A stretch of 47,067 bases of DNA from Bacteroidales bacterium (GCA_017631435.1 JAGBTG010000037.1:1-47067); one strand, 5' to 3'; positions 18,281 through 27,912 are shown, counted from the first letter of the stretch. Translations and numbers: made by a program. The notes: a model not told the origin generated them from the letters alone.

Positions 18281-19640
18281 ACATACAGTTGTCCTTGCTT
18301 TGGCAGCCATATTCATGGCTGTTTCATGCGTATCAGTAGACAAGACAATGGGTGAGAATATGGTTCCCGGCAACCAGGAGCTTGCTGTAAGCATGGCTGA
18401 GATTGAGGTACCGGTACAGTTGAAATCATCCCAGCCGCTCCAGACACTCTCTACCGAAGAGGGTACATTCGGAGCAATAAGGACCCGTGAATACGGACTT
18501 GTGGAGTTTGCCACAGCGGCAGACATATACCCTACCGTTTCGGGATGGGACTTTGGAAAAGATGCTGTTGTAAAAGGAATCTACCTGCTTGCAAACATCT
18601 CTGCAGTGTATTCAACCCACGACCAGCAGGAAGGAATCCCTCAGCAGGTATTTGTACACAGGACATACAGGAACATAGATTCCACTACCGTATACAACAA
18701 CTCGTTTACATCAGCAGACTACGATCCCACACCGCTCAATTCCGGCGAGGTGGTATATTTCGGTACCGATTCATTGAAAATCCATCTGAACCTGGATTAT
18801 GCCAAGGAACTCCTTAGTGCCACAAAAGCAGAAAGGGACACTGCAAAATTGTTTGCACAGAGGTTCAAAGGTCTGCTTATAAAATCCAACACTCCCGACG
18901 AGGGTACATATGGAGGAAGGGAGAACCTTATGAATTTTGGCATGGGAGCCCTTTATATCACCATCAACTTCCAACCTACCTGGAAAGAGGGTCTAAGCAG
19001 AAAAGATACCATTTTCTCTTTGAACTATGGCAGGGACTATTGCCTCAACATATCATCATATGAAAGCAATAAGCTACAGGATACTGCTCCCGACGGAGAC
19101 CTGGCATTTGAGGGCGCCGCAGGCTTGAAGCCATATATAGACAAAGATGACCTTAAACAGGCAATTGAGAACTGGAAAGCAAGCCAGGGACTGCAAAACA
19201 AAGAGATTCTTGTAGCCAAGGCAGCACTGGTATTTCCATTTGAAATACCTGAAAACCTTGATATGTCAACATATCCTGGCAATCTGTACCCTTGCATAAG
19301 GGAGTTTGACACAACCTTCAATGCAAACCTGTTCTTTACAGCTCCCGACATCAATGCAGACGGAATGGAACTTGGCACCATGAACAGGTCGCTTTGCGAG
19401 TACAGGATGGACATCCCTTCACTTATCCAGGATTTTATAAGCAAGGATGCATCTGAGCTTGATGAGTTGAAACACAATATATGGATTATGCCTACCAAAT
19501 CAGAGATAGACTCATACTATGGTGCCGAGACTCACAGCATAGAGAATACCACTTATTTCACAGGTAAACTCAACGGCAACAACACAAAATCTGAGAAAGG
19601 GGGCCCAAGACTGCATCTTGTATACACAGTTATGCAGTAA
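18270..19640 (+). CDS. DUF4270 family lipoprotein
   Basis: 456 residues. A lipoprotein signal ends at the Cys of AIFMAVSCVS (C20), so it is membrane anchored. The family pattern appears in GTFGAIRTREYGLVEFATAADIY, a beta-rich body, and the C-terminal NTTYFTGKLNGNNTK...LHLVYTVMQ. DUF4270 proteins are Bacteroidota outer-membrane lipoproteins of unknown role that regularly follow a glycogen-synthase-like gene. The ATG lies inside the end of the preceding gene. It ends 28 nt before a bidirectional terminator. Confidence 0.8.
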   Translation: MQFRHTVVLALAAIFMAVSCVSVDKTMGENMVPGNQELAVSMAEIEVPVQLKSSQPLQTLSTEEGTFGAIRTREYGLVEFATAADIYPTVSGWDFGKDAVVKGIYLLANISAVYSTHDQQEGIPQQVFVHRTYRNIDSTTVYNNSFTSADYDPTPLNSGEVVYFGTDSLKIHLNLDYAKELLSATKAERDTAKLFAQRFKGLLIKSNTPDEGTYGGRENLMNFGMGALYITINFQPTWKEGLSRKDTIFSLNYGRDYCLNISSYESNKLQDTAPDGDLAFEGAAGLKPYIDKDDLKQAIENWKASQGLQNKEILVAKAALVFPFEIPENLDMSTYPGNLYPCIREFDTTFNANLFFTAPDINADGMELGTMNRSLCEYRMDIPSLIQDFISKDASELDELKHNIWIMPTKSEIDSYYGAETHSIENTTYFTGKLNGNNTKSEKGGPRLHLVYTVMQ

Positions 19641-19668
19641 TGGAAGCCCACGGTTCTCGTGGATAAAT

Positions 19669-19706
19669 AAAAAAACAGGTTGGCAAATTTGCCAACCTGT
19701 TTTTTC
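19669..19706. terminator. Bidirectional terminator
   Basis: Perfect 17-18 bp inverted repeat (A6-CAGGTTGGCAAA and its complement) with A and T tracts on both sides. It serves the DUF4270 gene on the plus strand and the small lipoprotein gene ending at 19721 on the minus strand. Confidence 0.92.
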
Positions 19707-19720
19707 ATCTGCCTGATGGA

Positions 19721-20122
19721 CTATCTGTTCAGCGCATCAACCTTGCCATCTACAATCCTCAACACACTCTCCACCAGTTCCTGCTGTCTGAAAGCTGCAG
19801 TATCAACTTCCGCTCTTCTGATATTGTACTCCACTATAAAGGTGTCGCTCTTGTTGATTCTTTCTACCAGCGATATCTCATATTCCAATGCAGAACACTG
19901 CTCCTGCACCATCTCCTTTACCTGCTGCGGCAGATTTCTGAAATCTTCTACCGAACGGCTGAACTCAGGCTTGAAACTCTCTGAGCACAACTGGGCTGCC
20001 CCCTCCAAATCATTTTTCAGAAACGCATCAAGGAATTTGTCTGCACATCCCTGAGCCTGGCTGGCCTTGTCTGCACAACCTGCAAGTAGACATACAGCCA
20101 AAATTGAAAACACTTTTTTCAT
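19721..20122 (-). CDS. Small lipoprotein, DUF4878/NTF2-like
   Basis: 133 residues. Lipobox LLAGC (C16) after a short hydrophobic signal. The mature part begins with a helix CADKFLDAFLKNDLEGAAQLC, then a beta-rich half ending LRIVDGKVDALNR, a layout like the NTF2-like DUF4878 lipoproteins. Function unknown. It starts 5 nt after the mutS2 stop, so it is probably the second gene of a mutS2 unit. Confidence 0.55.
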   Translation of the reverse strand: MKKVFSILAVCLLAGCADKASQAQGCADKFLDAFLKNDLEGAAQLCSESFKPEFSRSVEDFRNLPQQVKEMVQEQCSALEYEISLVERINKSDTFIVEYNIRRAEVDTAAFRQQELVESVLRIVDGKVDALNR

Positions 20123-20127
20123 ATTCT

Positions 20128-22638
20128 CTAATCTAATTTTACTACTGTTATACCGGAGCCTCCAAACTGTATATCCTCATCCTTGCAGCTGACAACTCCC
20201 GGAACCGTACGGAGATATTTTCTTATCTCCTCCTTTAATATGCCGTTCCCTTTACCATGAAGTATCTTAACCTCACCAATTCCAACCATAAGGGCATCAT
20301 CAATGAAACGGCTCACAATCTCCAGCGCCTCCATCAGCCTCTCTCCCCTGATATCTATATTTGGCTTAAAGTTGAGCTTACGCTCAGAAAGGCTCTCGGA
20401 ATGTGAACTCATTGTCTTTGGAAGGCTCTTCACCGCATTGCTGAACTCCTTGTTTGAAATATGCTCCACATTGGCTTTCTGCACCTTGCTTATGATGCTT
20501 CCAACCGCAACATTTACCCAATTGCCGCCAACCTGCATCACCTCTCCAATGAGATCTCCTCCCTTAATCTTAACTTTGTCTCCAACCTTCAGTTCCTTTG
20601 GAGACTGCACCTGAGCCGCAATTGCCTGAACCGGATCTGCTACTGCGCCCCCCTTGCGGGCTTCACGCTGCTGCCTCTCCTCCTTTTTCTTCTTGCGTTC
20701 AAGGAGCTTGTTCATCTTGGCCTCAATCTTACGGTCGCTCTCAGAAAGGTTCTCCTGTTCAAGGGTACTGTTGAACTCCTCCAGTTCCCTACGGGCAGCC
20801 TTTGTACGCTCCTTCTCTGCCTGAGCCTCCTTAATTTCCTTGATTGTAGCCTCCACCTTCTTGTTGGCCTGCTCAATGATAGCCTGAGCCTCCCTTTTGG
20901 CCTCAGCCAAAAGCTGTTTCTTCACAGCCTGTATATCGGTAAGCTCCTTCTCATATTTTTCCGCAATGTTCTCAAGGGTCCTGTCTGTGTTCTTAATTCT
21001 GGCAAGCTTCTCATCAAGGGCTCTTCGGTTGCGGGATATCTTCCTGAGCTGCTTCTCCATATCAACATAGCCGCTTCCGGCATTCTCCTCAGCAACCCTT
21101 ATGATATGGTCTGGCAAACCTATCTTTCGGGCCAGTTCAAATGCAAATGAATTGCCCGGAAGTCCTACCTCAAGCTTGTATAGAGGCTGGATATTTGCCA
21201 CATCAAACAGCATTGCTCCATTAATGGCCCCGTTCACCTTCTCTGCATAGAACTTGAGGTTGGTATAGTGGGTGGTAATTACACCAAACACCCCTTTCAG
21301 CTCTATATTCTCAAGTATTGCCAATGCAATGGCACCTCCTGCTGTAGGCTCAGTACCTGTTCCAAACTCATCTATAAGTACCAGCGAGCTGTCTGTTGCC
21401 CTCTGGAGCACCTCTTTCATGTTGGTAAGGTGAGAACTGTATGTACTCAGGTCATTCTCAATTGACTGCTCGTCTCCAATATCAATGAATATGTCATCAA
21501 AAATCCTGAACTCGCTCACTTCGCTCGCCGGAACCAGCAAACCCCACTGGAACATATATTTCAGCATACCCACGGTTTTCAGGCATACCGATTTTCCACC
21601 CGCATTGGGGCCGGAAATCACCAGGATATGTTTGTCGGGAGTAAGAGTAAGGGTAAGTGGGACAATCTGTTTCTTCTCCTTCTTGAGGGTTGCCTCAAGG
21701 ATGGGGTGCCTTCCCTTCACTATCTTGAGGGTTTCGTCTTCCGAGATGATTGGCTTGCCGGCCTCCATCTGCATTGCCACCTGCGCCTTGGCCCTTATGA
21801 AATCAATCTCCCCTATGAATCTTGCACCATCTATAAGTTCGGGAAGGTAAGGTCGCAAGAAATCCGAGAACTCCCTCAGGATGCGGAGAATCTCCCTCTG
21901 CTGTGCAAACATGAGTTCCCTCACCTGATTGTTCAGTTCAACCACCTCCATAGGCTCAATGAATACCGTCTTGCCTGTTGCAGACTCATCATAAACGAAT
22001 CCAGGCAGCTTGCGCTTGTTTGAGGCGCTTACGGGGATAAGAAGACGCCCGTCCCTCACTGAGACACTTGCCTCCTCATCGGCAAGCCCCTCCTCCTGCG
22101 CCTTGCGGAGGATTGCCTGTATCTTTCGGGAAATTGAGCCTTCCTTTTCCCTCAGTGATTTTCTGATATTGAACAGCTCCATGCTGGCATTGTCCCTCAC
22201 CTCTCCAAACCGGTCTACAATGGATTCTATCCTGCGCGAAATCTCCGGAAAGAACGTTATGGGTTCCGCCATGGCCTTAAGGTTGGGATACGCCCCCTCC
22301 TTACAGCCGCGGAAAAAATTTATTACACCCTTGAGGTTCTCCACAAAAGTATACAGGCGGTTCATGTTCTCAAGGGTAATGGAAGAGTACTCAACCTCAA
22401 GAGGCTTGAGGAACTCTATGCTGTCTATGAAGCCACTCTGTGGAAAACTGCTCTCAAACATGCAGATCACACGCATCTCATCCGTAAGGGAGAGCCTTTT
22501 CTCTATGGTCCGGGGATTGTGCGACACTTTTTCACTGCACACCCTCTCCTTGGCGTAATTGGTTGAACAACGCCCTGCAAGCTGCTCCTTTATCTTTTCA
22601 AAACCCAGTTTCTGCTCTATCTTTACCCAGTTCTCCAT
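20128..22638 (-). CDS. mutS2: Endonuclease MutS2
   Basis: 836 residues. The MutS-type ATPase has Walker A GPNAGGKS (343-350), LIDEFGTGTEPTAGGA (Walker B region) and the THYTNLK switch. A long coiled coil (about 500-640) follows, and the C-terminal Smr nuclease domain (about 760-836) shows IDIRGERLMEALE and KILHGKGNGILKE. There is no N-terminal mismatch-recognition domain, as in all MutS2. It acts on branched DNA or on collided ribosomes, depending on species. The start is placed at ATG 22638; the upstream TTG extension is unlikely. Confidence 0.95.
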   Translation of the reverse strand: MENWVKIEQKLGFEKIKEQLAGRCSTNYAKERVCSEKVSHNPRTIEKRLSLTDEMRVICMFESSFPQSGFIDSIEFLKPLEVEYSSITLENMNRLYTFVENLKGVINFFRGCKEGAYPNLKAMAEPITFFPEISRRIESIVDRFGEVRDNASMELFNIRKSLREKEGSISRKIQAILRKAQEEGLADEEASVSVRDGRLLIPVSASNKRKLPGFVYDESATGKTVFIEPMEVVELNNQVRELMFAQQREILRILREFSDFLRPYLPELIDGARFIGEIDFIRAKAQVAMQMEAGKPIISEDETLKIVKGRHPILEATLKKEKKQIVPLTLTLTPDKHILVISGPNAGGKSVCLKTVGMLKYMFQWGLLVPASEVSEFRIFDDIFIDIGDEQSIENDLSTYSSHLTNMKEVLQRATDSSLVLIDEFGTGTEPTAGGAIALAILENIELKGVFGVITTHYTNLKFYAEKVNGAINGAMLFDVANIQPLYKLEVGLPGNSFAFELARKIGLPDHIIRVAEENAGSGYVDMEKQLRKISRNRRALDEKLARIKNTDRTLENIAEKYEKELTDIQAVKKQLLAEAKREAQAIIEQANKKVEATIKEIKEAQAEKERTKAARRELEEFNSTLEQENLSESDRKIEAKMNKLLERKKKKEERQQREARKGGAVADPVQAIAAQVQSPKELKVGDKVKIKGGDLIGEVMQVGGNWVNVAVGSIISKVQKANVEHISNKEFSNAVKSLPKTMSSHSESLSERKLNFKPNIDIRGERLMEALEIVSRFIDDALMVGIGEVKILHGKGNGILKEEIRKYLRTVPGVVSCKDEDIQFGGSGITVVKLD

Positions 22639-22657
22639 TTGCAATTATTTTTCCTTG

Positions 22658-22679
22658 CAAAGATAATATTATATATTTG
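22658..22679. promoter_or_regulatory. Divergent -7 boxes, mutS2 and plsY
   Basis: Minus-strand TATCTTTG (22658-22665) lies 19 nt before the mutS2 ATG, and plus-strand TATATTTG (22672-22679) lies 19 nt before the plsY ATG. The two boxes are only 6 nt apart, so the two promoters overlap and should compete for polymerase. Confidence 0.55.
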
Positions 22680-22698
22680 CAAACTCTAAATTTACTTT

Positions 22699-23397
22699 AT
22701 GACCCTACCACTTGGGATTACATTATATGTACTGTTCATAGTACTGGCCTACCTTATGGGTTCCATTTCCAGTTCAATCATACTGGGAAAGCATTTCTAT
22801 GGAATTGACGTAAGGGAGTACGGCAGCAAGAACCCGGGGGCCAACAACACACAAAGGGTGCTTGGATGGAAGATAGGGTTGCTTGTGCTGGCATTTGACA
22901 TTCTCAAAGGGGTTGCAGCTACCTCTCTGGTATTTTTTCTCCCTTTTCCTAAAGAGACAAACGGATTTGTCGGGACCCAGATAGTCTTTGGCTTTGCGGC
23001 CATTATGGGACATGTGTTTCCTGTATTCCACAATTTCAAGGGAGGCAAGGGGGTTGCCACAATGTGCGGGGTTCTGTTGGCCATCCATCCTTTTGCAGTA
23101 CTTATATGTGCCACAATCTTCTGTATCATGCTGCTTATTACCAGATATGTATCAGTGAGTGTGATTACAGCGGTAACATGCTTTCCGTTCCTTGTAAACA
23201 CACTTTTTGCCCTTTGGCTCGATCCTCAGGAGACTTTGGTAATAAAGATATTCAGCATAGTGGCAGGATGTACAATCTGGCTCTGCCACATAAGCAACCT
23301 CAAAAGGCTTTACCACGGAAAAGAGGAGAAGTTCATAATAAAGAAACCACTAAGGGAAAAATCATGTCCTCTTCCCGACAAGAAAAAAGAGTCCTAA
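22699..23397 (+). CDS. plsY: Acyl-phosphate glycerol-3-phosphate acyltransferase
   Basis: 232 residues, inner-membrane enzyme that makes lysophosphatidic acid from acyl-phosphate and glycerol 3-phosphate. Three PlsY motifs are seen: MGSISSSIILGK, GSKNPGANNTQRVLGWK and HVFPVFHNFKGGKGVATM. About six hydrophobic spans. The length is slightly above the usual roughly 200, due to a basic tail after residue 205 that ends SCPLPDKKKES. It overlaps the convergent cdaA gene by 4 nt. Confidence 0.95.
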   Translation: MTLPLGITLYVLFIVLAYLMGSISSSIILGKHFYGIDVREYGSKNPGANNTQRVLGWKIGLLVLAFDILKGVAATSLVFFLPFPKETNGFVGTQIVFGFAAIMGHVFPVFHNFKGGKGVATMCGVLLAIHPFAVLICATIFCIMLLITRYVSVSVITAVTCFPFLVNTLFALWLDPQETLVIKIFSIVAGCTIWLCHISNLKRLYHGKEEKFIIKKPLREKSCPLPDKKKES

Positions 23398-24194
23398 CTC
23401 TTATAAGAATTCTCAATAGCAAGCCTCAACTCTGTTATTGAGCCCATTGTCTTTATCTTCCCATCCTTTACAAAAGAGATGTTTCCCGTCTCCTCAGAGA
23501 CTACAATCACACTGGCATCAGTCTCTTCAGACAAACCTGTAGCAGCCCTGTGCCTCATACCGTAATGGGCAGGAATATTTGGATTCTCAGTAATTGGCAG
23601 TGTGCATCTGGCAGCCACAATCCTGTCATTGGCTATTACCATTGCCCCATCGTGCAAAGGGGAGTTCTTGAAGAAGAGATTTTCAATCAGCCTCCTGTTT
23701 ATCCTTGCATCAATGACATCGCCGGTCTCAATTACAAACTCCATTGAGGATGTATGGGCAAGCACTATAAGGGCTCCGGTTTTTGTTTCACTCATTTTCC
23801 TGCATGCCTGGGTAATTTCGTCGAGGGCACGCAATTCCATACCTCCACCCTTGTTTCCGAACATCTTGCTGAACAGCTTCAACTTCTCGTTGTTAAGGAT
23901 ATAGTTGTTTCCAAGGCTGAGAAGAAACTTCCTTATCTCCTGCTGGAAAAGCACTATGATTGCTATGACACCCACACCGAGCACTTGCCCCATAATCTCT
24001 GAAAGGAGACTCATATTGAGAGCCTTCACTACAGCCCATACTATGTATAATATAATGATTCCCAAGAATATGCTGATTGCAGCTGTACCTCTTATGAGTT
24101 TATACACATAATACACCAGAAGGCCTACGAGAAGGATGTCAACGACATCCATAATATGGATATTTATAATGTCAAACATATCAATCAAATACAA
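23394..24194 (-). CDS. cdaA: Diadenylate cyclase CdaA (c-di-AMP synthase)
   Basis: 266 residues. Three N-terminal transmembrane helices (about 15-85) are followed by the DAC domain (about 100-250) with the catalytic HDGAMVIAND and GMRHRAATG motifs (DGA and RHR). It converts two ATP to c-di-AMP. The start may be Met1 or the Met at 24179; the latter is nearer the usual N-terminus. A minus-strand TAACTTTG box at 24202-24209 fits a -7 element. No cdaR-type regulator gene is adjacent. Confidence 0.93.
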   Translation of the reverse strand: MYLIDMFDIINIHIMDVVDILLVGLLVYYVYKLIRGTAAISIFLGIIILYIVWAVVKALNMSLLSEIMGQVLGVGVIAIIVLFQQEIRKFLLSLGNNYILNNEKLKLFSKMFGNKGGGMELRALDEITQACRKMSETKTGALIVLAHTSSMEFVIETGDVIDARINRRLIENLFFKNSPLHDGAMVIANDRIVAARCTLPITENPNIPAHYGMRHRAATGLSEETDASVIVVSEETGNISFVKDGKIKTMGSITELRLAIENSYKS

Positions 24195-24241
24195 TGAGTT
24201 CCAAAGTTAAAAAAATAATAGCATCGTTAGTGTAAAAAACT

Positions 24242-24249
24242 TATATTTG
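24242..24249 (+). promoter_or_regulatory. -7 box for the secreted protease operon
   Basis: TATATTTG matches TAnnTTTG and lies 23 nt before the ATG at 24273. No TTTG box is found 18-20 nt upstream, so support is partial. Confidence 0.45.
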
Positions 24250-24272
24250 TAAAAAACTTAAATGTACATCAT

Positions 24273-26966
24273 ATGAAATTAAGAGCTTTATTTTCACTAC
24301 TGGCTGCAGTTGTTATCCTTGCAGGCTGTGAGAAAGAAAATTACTCCCCACAACAGGATAATAACACCACAACCGTGATGAATGCGGGCCCGGTTATAAA
24401 AGGAAGTGTTATTGTAAAATTTTCGGAAGTGCCGCAAACCAAATCGGTAGCGGCAAAGCTGCCTGAAATTGGAATTACCCATATTGAAAGGCTCATTCCG
24501 GAGAATCCCAAATATGCCGCAAGACATAAGGAACATGGTCTTGACCGCTGGTACAAGATAAACTTCAATCCTGACGTTTCAGTTTCTTCAGCTTACGGAG
24601 CCTTGAAATCCATGGAAATAGTGGAAACCGTAGATTTTGTGCCGGTAACAAAAAGAGCTTCTGAATCTGTTCCGTTCAACGATCCATACCTTTCGCACCA
24701 ATGGCACTACCACAACACCGGCCAGCAGGACGGATATGTGGCAGGTATGGACATCAACCTTTTCAAGGCATGGGAGGTTGAAAAGGGCAATCAGGACGTA
24801 ATTGTTGCAATAATGGATGAAGGTGTGATGTACAATCACCAGGACCTTGCCAAAAACATGTGGGTAAACGAGGCTGAAAAGAATGGAGCCAAAGGTGTTG
24901 ACGATGACAACAACGGATACATAGATGACATTCATGGTTACAACTTCTGCTCTTCAGACGGTGTGACATTAATCGGAACAATCCAGCCGGGAGACCACGG
25001 TACACATGTTGCAGGTACAATTGCAGCAGTAAATGGCAACGGTATTTTGGGTTGTGGAGTTGCAGGTGGAGACGGAACCGACCCGGGAGTACGCATAATG
25101 GTCTGTCAGAAGTTAAATGCCGCTGGCGACTACTCAGATAACGCTTCAGCATATGTATATGCTGCAGACAACGGAGCTGTAATCTCACAGAACAGCTGGG
25201 GTTATCTTGAGCCTGTTGATGTCCCAGCCTATCTGGTGGCTGCCATTGAATACTTCAATAAATACGCAGGAATGGACCCAAGCGGAAAAACCCAGGTTGG
25301 ACCGATGGCTGGAGGTATCACCATTTTTGCTGCAGGAAACGACAATAGGGAAGTCAGTTCCCCTGCAATGATAGACCAGGTATTGGCAGTGGCTGCAACA
25401 GGACCTACAGGCAGAAGGGGAACATACTCATGCTATGGTAAATGGGTTGACATATCAGCTCCTGGAGGAGAAGGCAGCGTCGCTCCTGCTGGATACATAT
25501 ACAGCACAGTAACAGAGAATAAATTTGGAGGAATGGTAGGAACCTCAATGGCTTGCCCTCATGTATCCGGCGTTGCAGCCCTTGTAGTTTCAAGATACGG
25601 CGGGCAAGGCTTCACAAACACACACTTGAAAGAGAGTCTGCTCAAATCTGCAGACTACAACAAACTGTATGACGTGAATCCGGATTTCAAAGGCAACAAG
25701 ACTTCATCACTTATTTCTACTCCCGACAAACTTGGAGCTGGCGCCCTTGATGCATACAAGGCTGTGACTTACCTAGGAGACGTGGAAGATGACGGTGATG
25801 ACGATGAGCCTACCGATGCTATTCCAGATCCTGTAACAAAAGTTGAGGCAACTGCCACACCAAATTCCATTACTGTTACATGGGAGGCAACAGAAACTGC
25901 AGGCAAACCTACGTTCGAATATAATCTGTACATTAGCGAGAAGGACATGTCCGGCATGGATCTGAATCCTAATGATTACATTGAAGGAGTATCATTCGAC
26001 AAAGTACACGGTGACGGTAAAAAAGCAGGAGAGAAGATTTCTTACACTTTCAACAATACGAAACATTCCACAACATACTACCTTGCTGTACAGTCGGAAA
26101 GTGTAACTTTTAAATATTCCGAGGTTTCCCCTCAGATAAGCATAACTACGCCTGCCAACCTTCCTCCAGCAATTTCTCCGGATGAAAATATTGCTGTTAC
26201 ACTGAAGGCAACACAGAAACAGAGTTTTGAATTCAACATTTCAGACCCTGAGAATGATGACCTTACAATATGGCTTGAAGAGGAATCTGAAGTGGTAAGC
26301 CTGAAAAGGGCCGGAAACACCGCCACCATTACAATTGATGCCAGCAAGGGTAAGCCTGGTACATATAGTACAACCCTTAATGTAAGGGATATAGCATACA
26401 ATTCCGCAAGTGTGAATATTGAATACACCATCCTGCCAAACAGCAAGCCTGAAAGAACTAAAGAATTCGGCAACCTTGTTCTGGGCAAAGGTGAAAGCAC
26501 TACATTCAACCTTGAAGAGTACTTCTCTGATGCAGACGGCGACAAGCTTTCATATGCGCTTTCAACAACAGAGAGTTCAGTTGCAGACTGCAGCATACAG
26601 GGCAATACCCTGACTATATATGCGACATCGTATGGAACAACAAAAGTTGACATTGCAGCTAAAGACGGCAAAAATGCGCTATCTCCAACAAGCAGCATCC
26701 AGATATTGGTAAGAAACACCAAAGAGGCAGCAGATGTATACCCAACCAGTGTACAGAGCACATTGAATATCCGAACTGCTACCGACGGCAACGCTGATAT
26801 TCTCATCACAGGTGCTTCCGGAGCTGCAGTATACACAAAAACATCCGTTGCTACAGGACCTTTCAACCCTCATACCATCAACGCATCAGAATGGGGTGCG
26901 GGTGTATACTCTGTTGAGGTTACCGTCAACGGTAAAAAATGCAAGAAAACTGTTGTTAAACTGTAA
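24273..26966 (+). CDS. Subtilisin-like (S8) protease with T9SS sorting domain
   Basis: 897 residues. The N-terminus has a lipobox-like LAGC (C19). A prodomain covers about 40-130. The S8 catalytic domain (about 150-510) has D182 (IMDEGV, where DTG is usual), H242 (DHGTHVAGT) and S425 (GTSMACPH), with the oxyanion Asn in FAAGNDN. A fibronectin-III-like domain (about 520-630) and two cadherin-like beta domains follow; then residues about 815-897 have the T9SS type A pattern: VYPTSVQSTLNI, ADILITGASG and GAGVYSVEVTVNGKK. It is likely exported through the outer membrane and cell-surface anchored or released. It is followed after 11 nt by a PorV-like gene. Confidence 0.9.
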   Translation: MKLRALFSLLAAVVILAGCEKENYSPQQDNNTTTVMNAGPVIKGSVIVKFSEVPQTKSVAAKLPEIGITHIERLIPENPKYAARHKEHGLDRWYKINFNPDVSVSSAYGALKSMEIVETVDFVPVTKRASESVPFNDPYLSHQWHYHNTGQQDGYVAGMDINLFKAWEVEKGNQDVIVAIMDEGVMYNHQDLAKNMWVNEAEKNGAKGVDDDNNGYIDDIHGYNFCSSDGVTLIGTIQPGDHGTHVAGTIAAVNGNGILGCGVAGGDGTDPGVRIMVCQKLNAAGDYSDNASAYVYAADNGAVISQNSWGYLEPVDVPAYLVAAIEYFNKYAGMDPSGKTQVGPMAGGITIFAAGNDNREVSSPAMIDQVLAVAATGPTGRRGTYSCYGKWVDISAPGGEGSVAPAGYIYSTVTENKFGGMVGTSMACPHVSGVAALVVSRYGGQGFTNTHLKESLLKSADYNKLYDVNPDFKGNKTSSLISTPDKLGAGALDAYKAVTYLGDVEDDGDDDEPTDAIPDPVTKVEATATPNSITVTWEATETAGKPTFEYNLYISEKDMSGMDLNPNDYIEGVSFDKVHGDGKKAGEKISYTFNNTKHSTTYYLAVQSESVTFKYSEVSPQISITTPANLPPAISPDENIAVTLKATQKQSFEFNISDPENDDLTIWLEEESEVVSLKRAGNTATITIDASKGKPGTYSTTLNVRDIAYNSASVNIEYTILPNSKPERTKEFGNLVLGKGESTTFNLEEYFSDADGDKLSYALSTTESSVADCSIQGNTLTIYATSYGTTKVDIAAKDGKNALSPTSSIQILVRNTKEAADVYPTSVQSTLNIRTATDGNADILITGASGAAVYTKTSVATGPFNPHTINASEWGAGVYSVEVTVNGKKCKKTVVKL

Positions 26967-26977
26967 ACAATAAGAAG

Positions 26978-27895
26978 ATGAAAAAATTGTCAATATTTGC
27001 AGCACTGCTGTTTGCTGCAACCCAGATATCAGCCCAAAGCGTTCCGTTTCTGAACGTAAATTCAGATCCGCACGCAGCAGCGATGGGAGGAAATACCCTC
27101 ACAATTGGAGAGAATGCATTTACTGCAACCAACAATGCATCTGCAATGGCGTTCTCACAGAACAAGTTCCGTGTTGGAGGATCATACAACTCATGGCAGC
27201 CGGATTATATGGACAACAGCATCATAGGATTTGCAGGCTTTGCAACAATTGGTGAAAAATGGGCCGTAGGTATTGGAGGCAAGATGTTCGGCTACCAGTC
27301 ATACGAGGTAACTGATGCCAACGGTGCACCAAAAGGAGACTTCACACCAAAAGAGAATGCAATTGAAGGCGCTGTTGCATACAGGATTTCAGAAAAACTG
27401 GCTGTTGGTGCAAACATAAGAAGCATCAGCTCAAAACTGGCAAAAGACGGATCTGCTTCAACAATAGGTGCAGACATTTCGCTTACATATAAAGCTGAGA
27501 ACTTCACTTTGGCGGCAGCTGCAACCAATCTTGGCGGCAGCATTGACTACGGCACAAAAACCAAATATGACCTTCCGTCAATGGTTAAATTTGGAGGTGC
27601 ATATATGTTCAACATTGCAGATGAGCAGAACCTAAGCGTAAACCTTGAGGGTGATATCCTTATGAACGATTCTGCATTCATGGGAAGCGCAGCCGTTGAA
27701 TACTCGTTGAAAAACACCTTTAACTTAAGGGCCGGTTACCATATGGGCAACGAAGAGGCTATTCCTTCATATGCCAGCTTTGGTTTTGGAGTAAACTTCA
27801 AGGCATTCAACATAGATGCAGCATACCTTATGGGCGGCGGAGAGAACTCTGTCCTCAACGGCTCATTCGGTGTGGCTCTTGGATTGAAATTCTAA
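26978..27895 (+). CDS. PorV/PorQ family outer membrane protein
   Basis: 305 residues with a signal peptide (cut near ISAQ, residue 19). The start of the mature protein, PFLNVNSDPHAAAMGGN, followed by NNASAMAFSQNKFRVGGSYNSW, is the typical N-terminus of PorV/PorQ-type barrels, and the rest alternates as amphipathic strands ending in LGLKF. PorV is the outer-membrane shuttle of the type IX secretion system that carries CTD-proteins to the attachment complex. Co-transcription with a CTD-bearing protease suggests a partner dedicated to it. Being a general PorV for the cell is the alternative. Confidence 0.75.
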   Translation: MKKLSIFAALLFAATQISAQSVPFLNVNSDPHAAAMGGNTLTIGENAFTATNNASAMAFSQNKFRVGGSYNSWQPDYMDNSIIGFAGFATIGEKWAVGIGGKMFGYQSYEVTDANGAPKGDFTPKENAIEGAVAYRISEKLAVGANIRSISSKLAKDGSASTIGADISLTYKAENFTLAAAATNLGGSIDYGTKTKYDLPSMVKFGGAYMFNIADEQNLSVNLEGDILMNDSAFMGSAAVEYSLKNTFNLRAGYHMGNEEAIPSYASFGFGVNFKAFNIDAAYLMGGGENSVLNGSFGVALGLKF

Positions 27896-27912
27896 AGAGT
27901 GTCTATACAGAA

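Noticed and set aside
20461-21150. Antisense frame of 229 codons inside mutS2
   Set aside because: It mirrors the coiled-coil region of MutS2, where Glu and Lys codons give Leu/Phe-rich shadows.
26132-26866. Long antisense frame of 244 codons inside the S8 protease gene
   Set aside because: The sense strand gives a coherent protease with sorting domain; the antisense frame is a shadow of its codon bias.
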